Shown here piece by piece: positions 35,157 through 35,421 of a stretch of 35,421 nt of DNA (positions within the stretch are counted from its first letter, which is position 1; every line of letters starts with the position of its first letter). The stretch is taken from positions 1 to 35,421 of the forward strand of contig JAILMX010000233.1 of the NCBI GenBank assembly GCA_024692205.1, written 5' to 3'. Below the pieces are notes generated by a model. The model had not been told where the DNA came from, ran no database searches, and saw only the letters and a program-made list of their open reading frames with translations. A program made the position numbers and the translations under genes. Source of the DNA: Desulfovibrio sp. (GTDB lineage: Bacteria > Desulfobacterota > Desulfovibrionia > Desulfovibrionales > Desulfovibrionaceae).

Positions 35157-35421
35157 CTACTGGCGGCGCATGTTCCGGCGCCAGAGTTCGTCGGCGAAAC
35201 GCCGAATGGGCGCGGGCGCCTCATTGAAGGCGGGATCGGCCTTGTACGAGCCGCCCATGTCCATGCCGTCCACATGCAAAAAGGTCTCGCCGCGCAGGGC
35301 GTGCTTCTTGCCGCCCTCGTACATGAGCACCTTCATGCCGTCGGGGCTCACGTCGCCGTGGCAGCTCACGTAATAGGTGATCCAGACCTCCGAGACGCCG
35401 TTGCCGTCCAGGTCTGTGATG
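35157..35421 (-). CDS. Hypothetical protein, C-terminal part (truncated at window edge)
   Basis: The open frame runs off the right edge, reading ITDLDGNGVSEVWITYYVSCHGDVSPDGMKVLMYEGGKKHALRGET. The DxDGNG segment resembles an FG-GAP/EF-hand-like motif. Confidence 0.7.
   Translation of the reverse strand, partial: ITDLDGNGVSEVWITYYVSCHGDVSPDGMKVLMYEGGKKHALRGETFLHVDGMDMGGSYKADPAFNEAPAPIRRFADELWRRNMRRQ

Noticed and set aside
1-35421. CRISPR arrays, transposases, prophage genes
   Set aside because: No regularly spaced direct repeats, IS-type inverted repeats with a transposase, or phage structural/integrase ORFs were seen. The tRNA-Sec has no adjacent integrase.

Overview
GC-rich bacterial chromosomal window. 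The gene set (Hcp, DnaA, PriA, GlmM, YbbR/CdaA, FolP, FtsH, tRNA-Sec) suggests a Desulfovibrio-like deltaproteobacterium; this is inferred from gene content and protein style, not from a search. From left to right: (1) a WbaP-like sugar-phosphate transferase; (2) an ADP-ribosylglycohydrolase; (3) a four-gene polar amino-acid ABC transporter; (4) a cobalamin-riboswitch-like element with a terminator but no downstream sense gene; (5) a three-gene minus-strand operon of poorly characterised proteins, comprising a 927-aa TPR/membrane protein with a retroviral-type CCHC zinc knuckle, a DUF697-like membrane protein with an LEA-like tail, and a small protein; (6) a GNAT acetyltransferase plus argF; (7) a nitrogen-oxide/iron-sulfur island (Crp/Fnr regulator, two NapH-like polyferredoxins, flavodoxin, hcp, CBS and HPP proteins, GltD-like oxidoreductase, ferredoxins) that ends in a truncated nrfA-like remnant; (8) dnaA with a DnaA-box-like AT-rich region upstream; (9) an opacity-like porin; (10) a housekeeping block priA-glmM-ybbR(cdaR)-cdaA-folP-ftsH; (11) a selenocysteine tRNA (UCA anticodon); and (12) an SbmA/YddA-like ABC transporter plus small secreted proteins. 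The most interesting candidates are the orphan riboswitch facing the minus-strand operon, the zinc-knuckle/DUF697/LEA-like operon, and the Hcp island with shared palindromes and a decayed nrfA. All family calls were made by eye from the translations; no database search was run.
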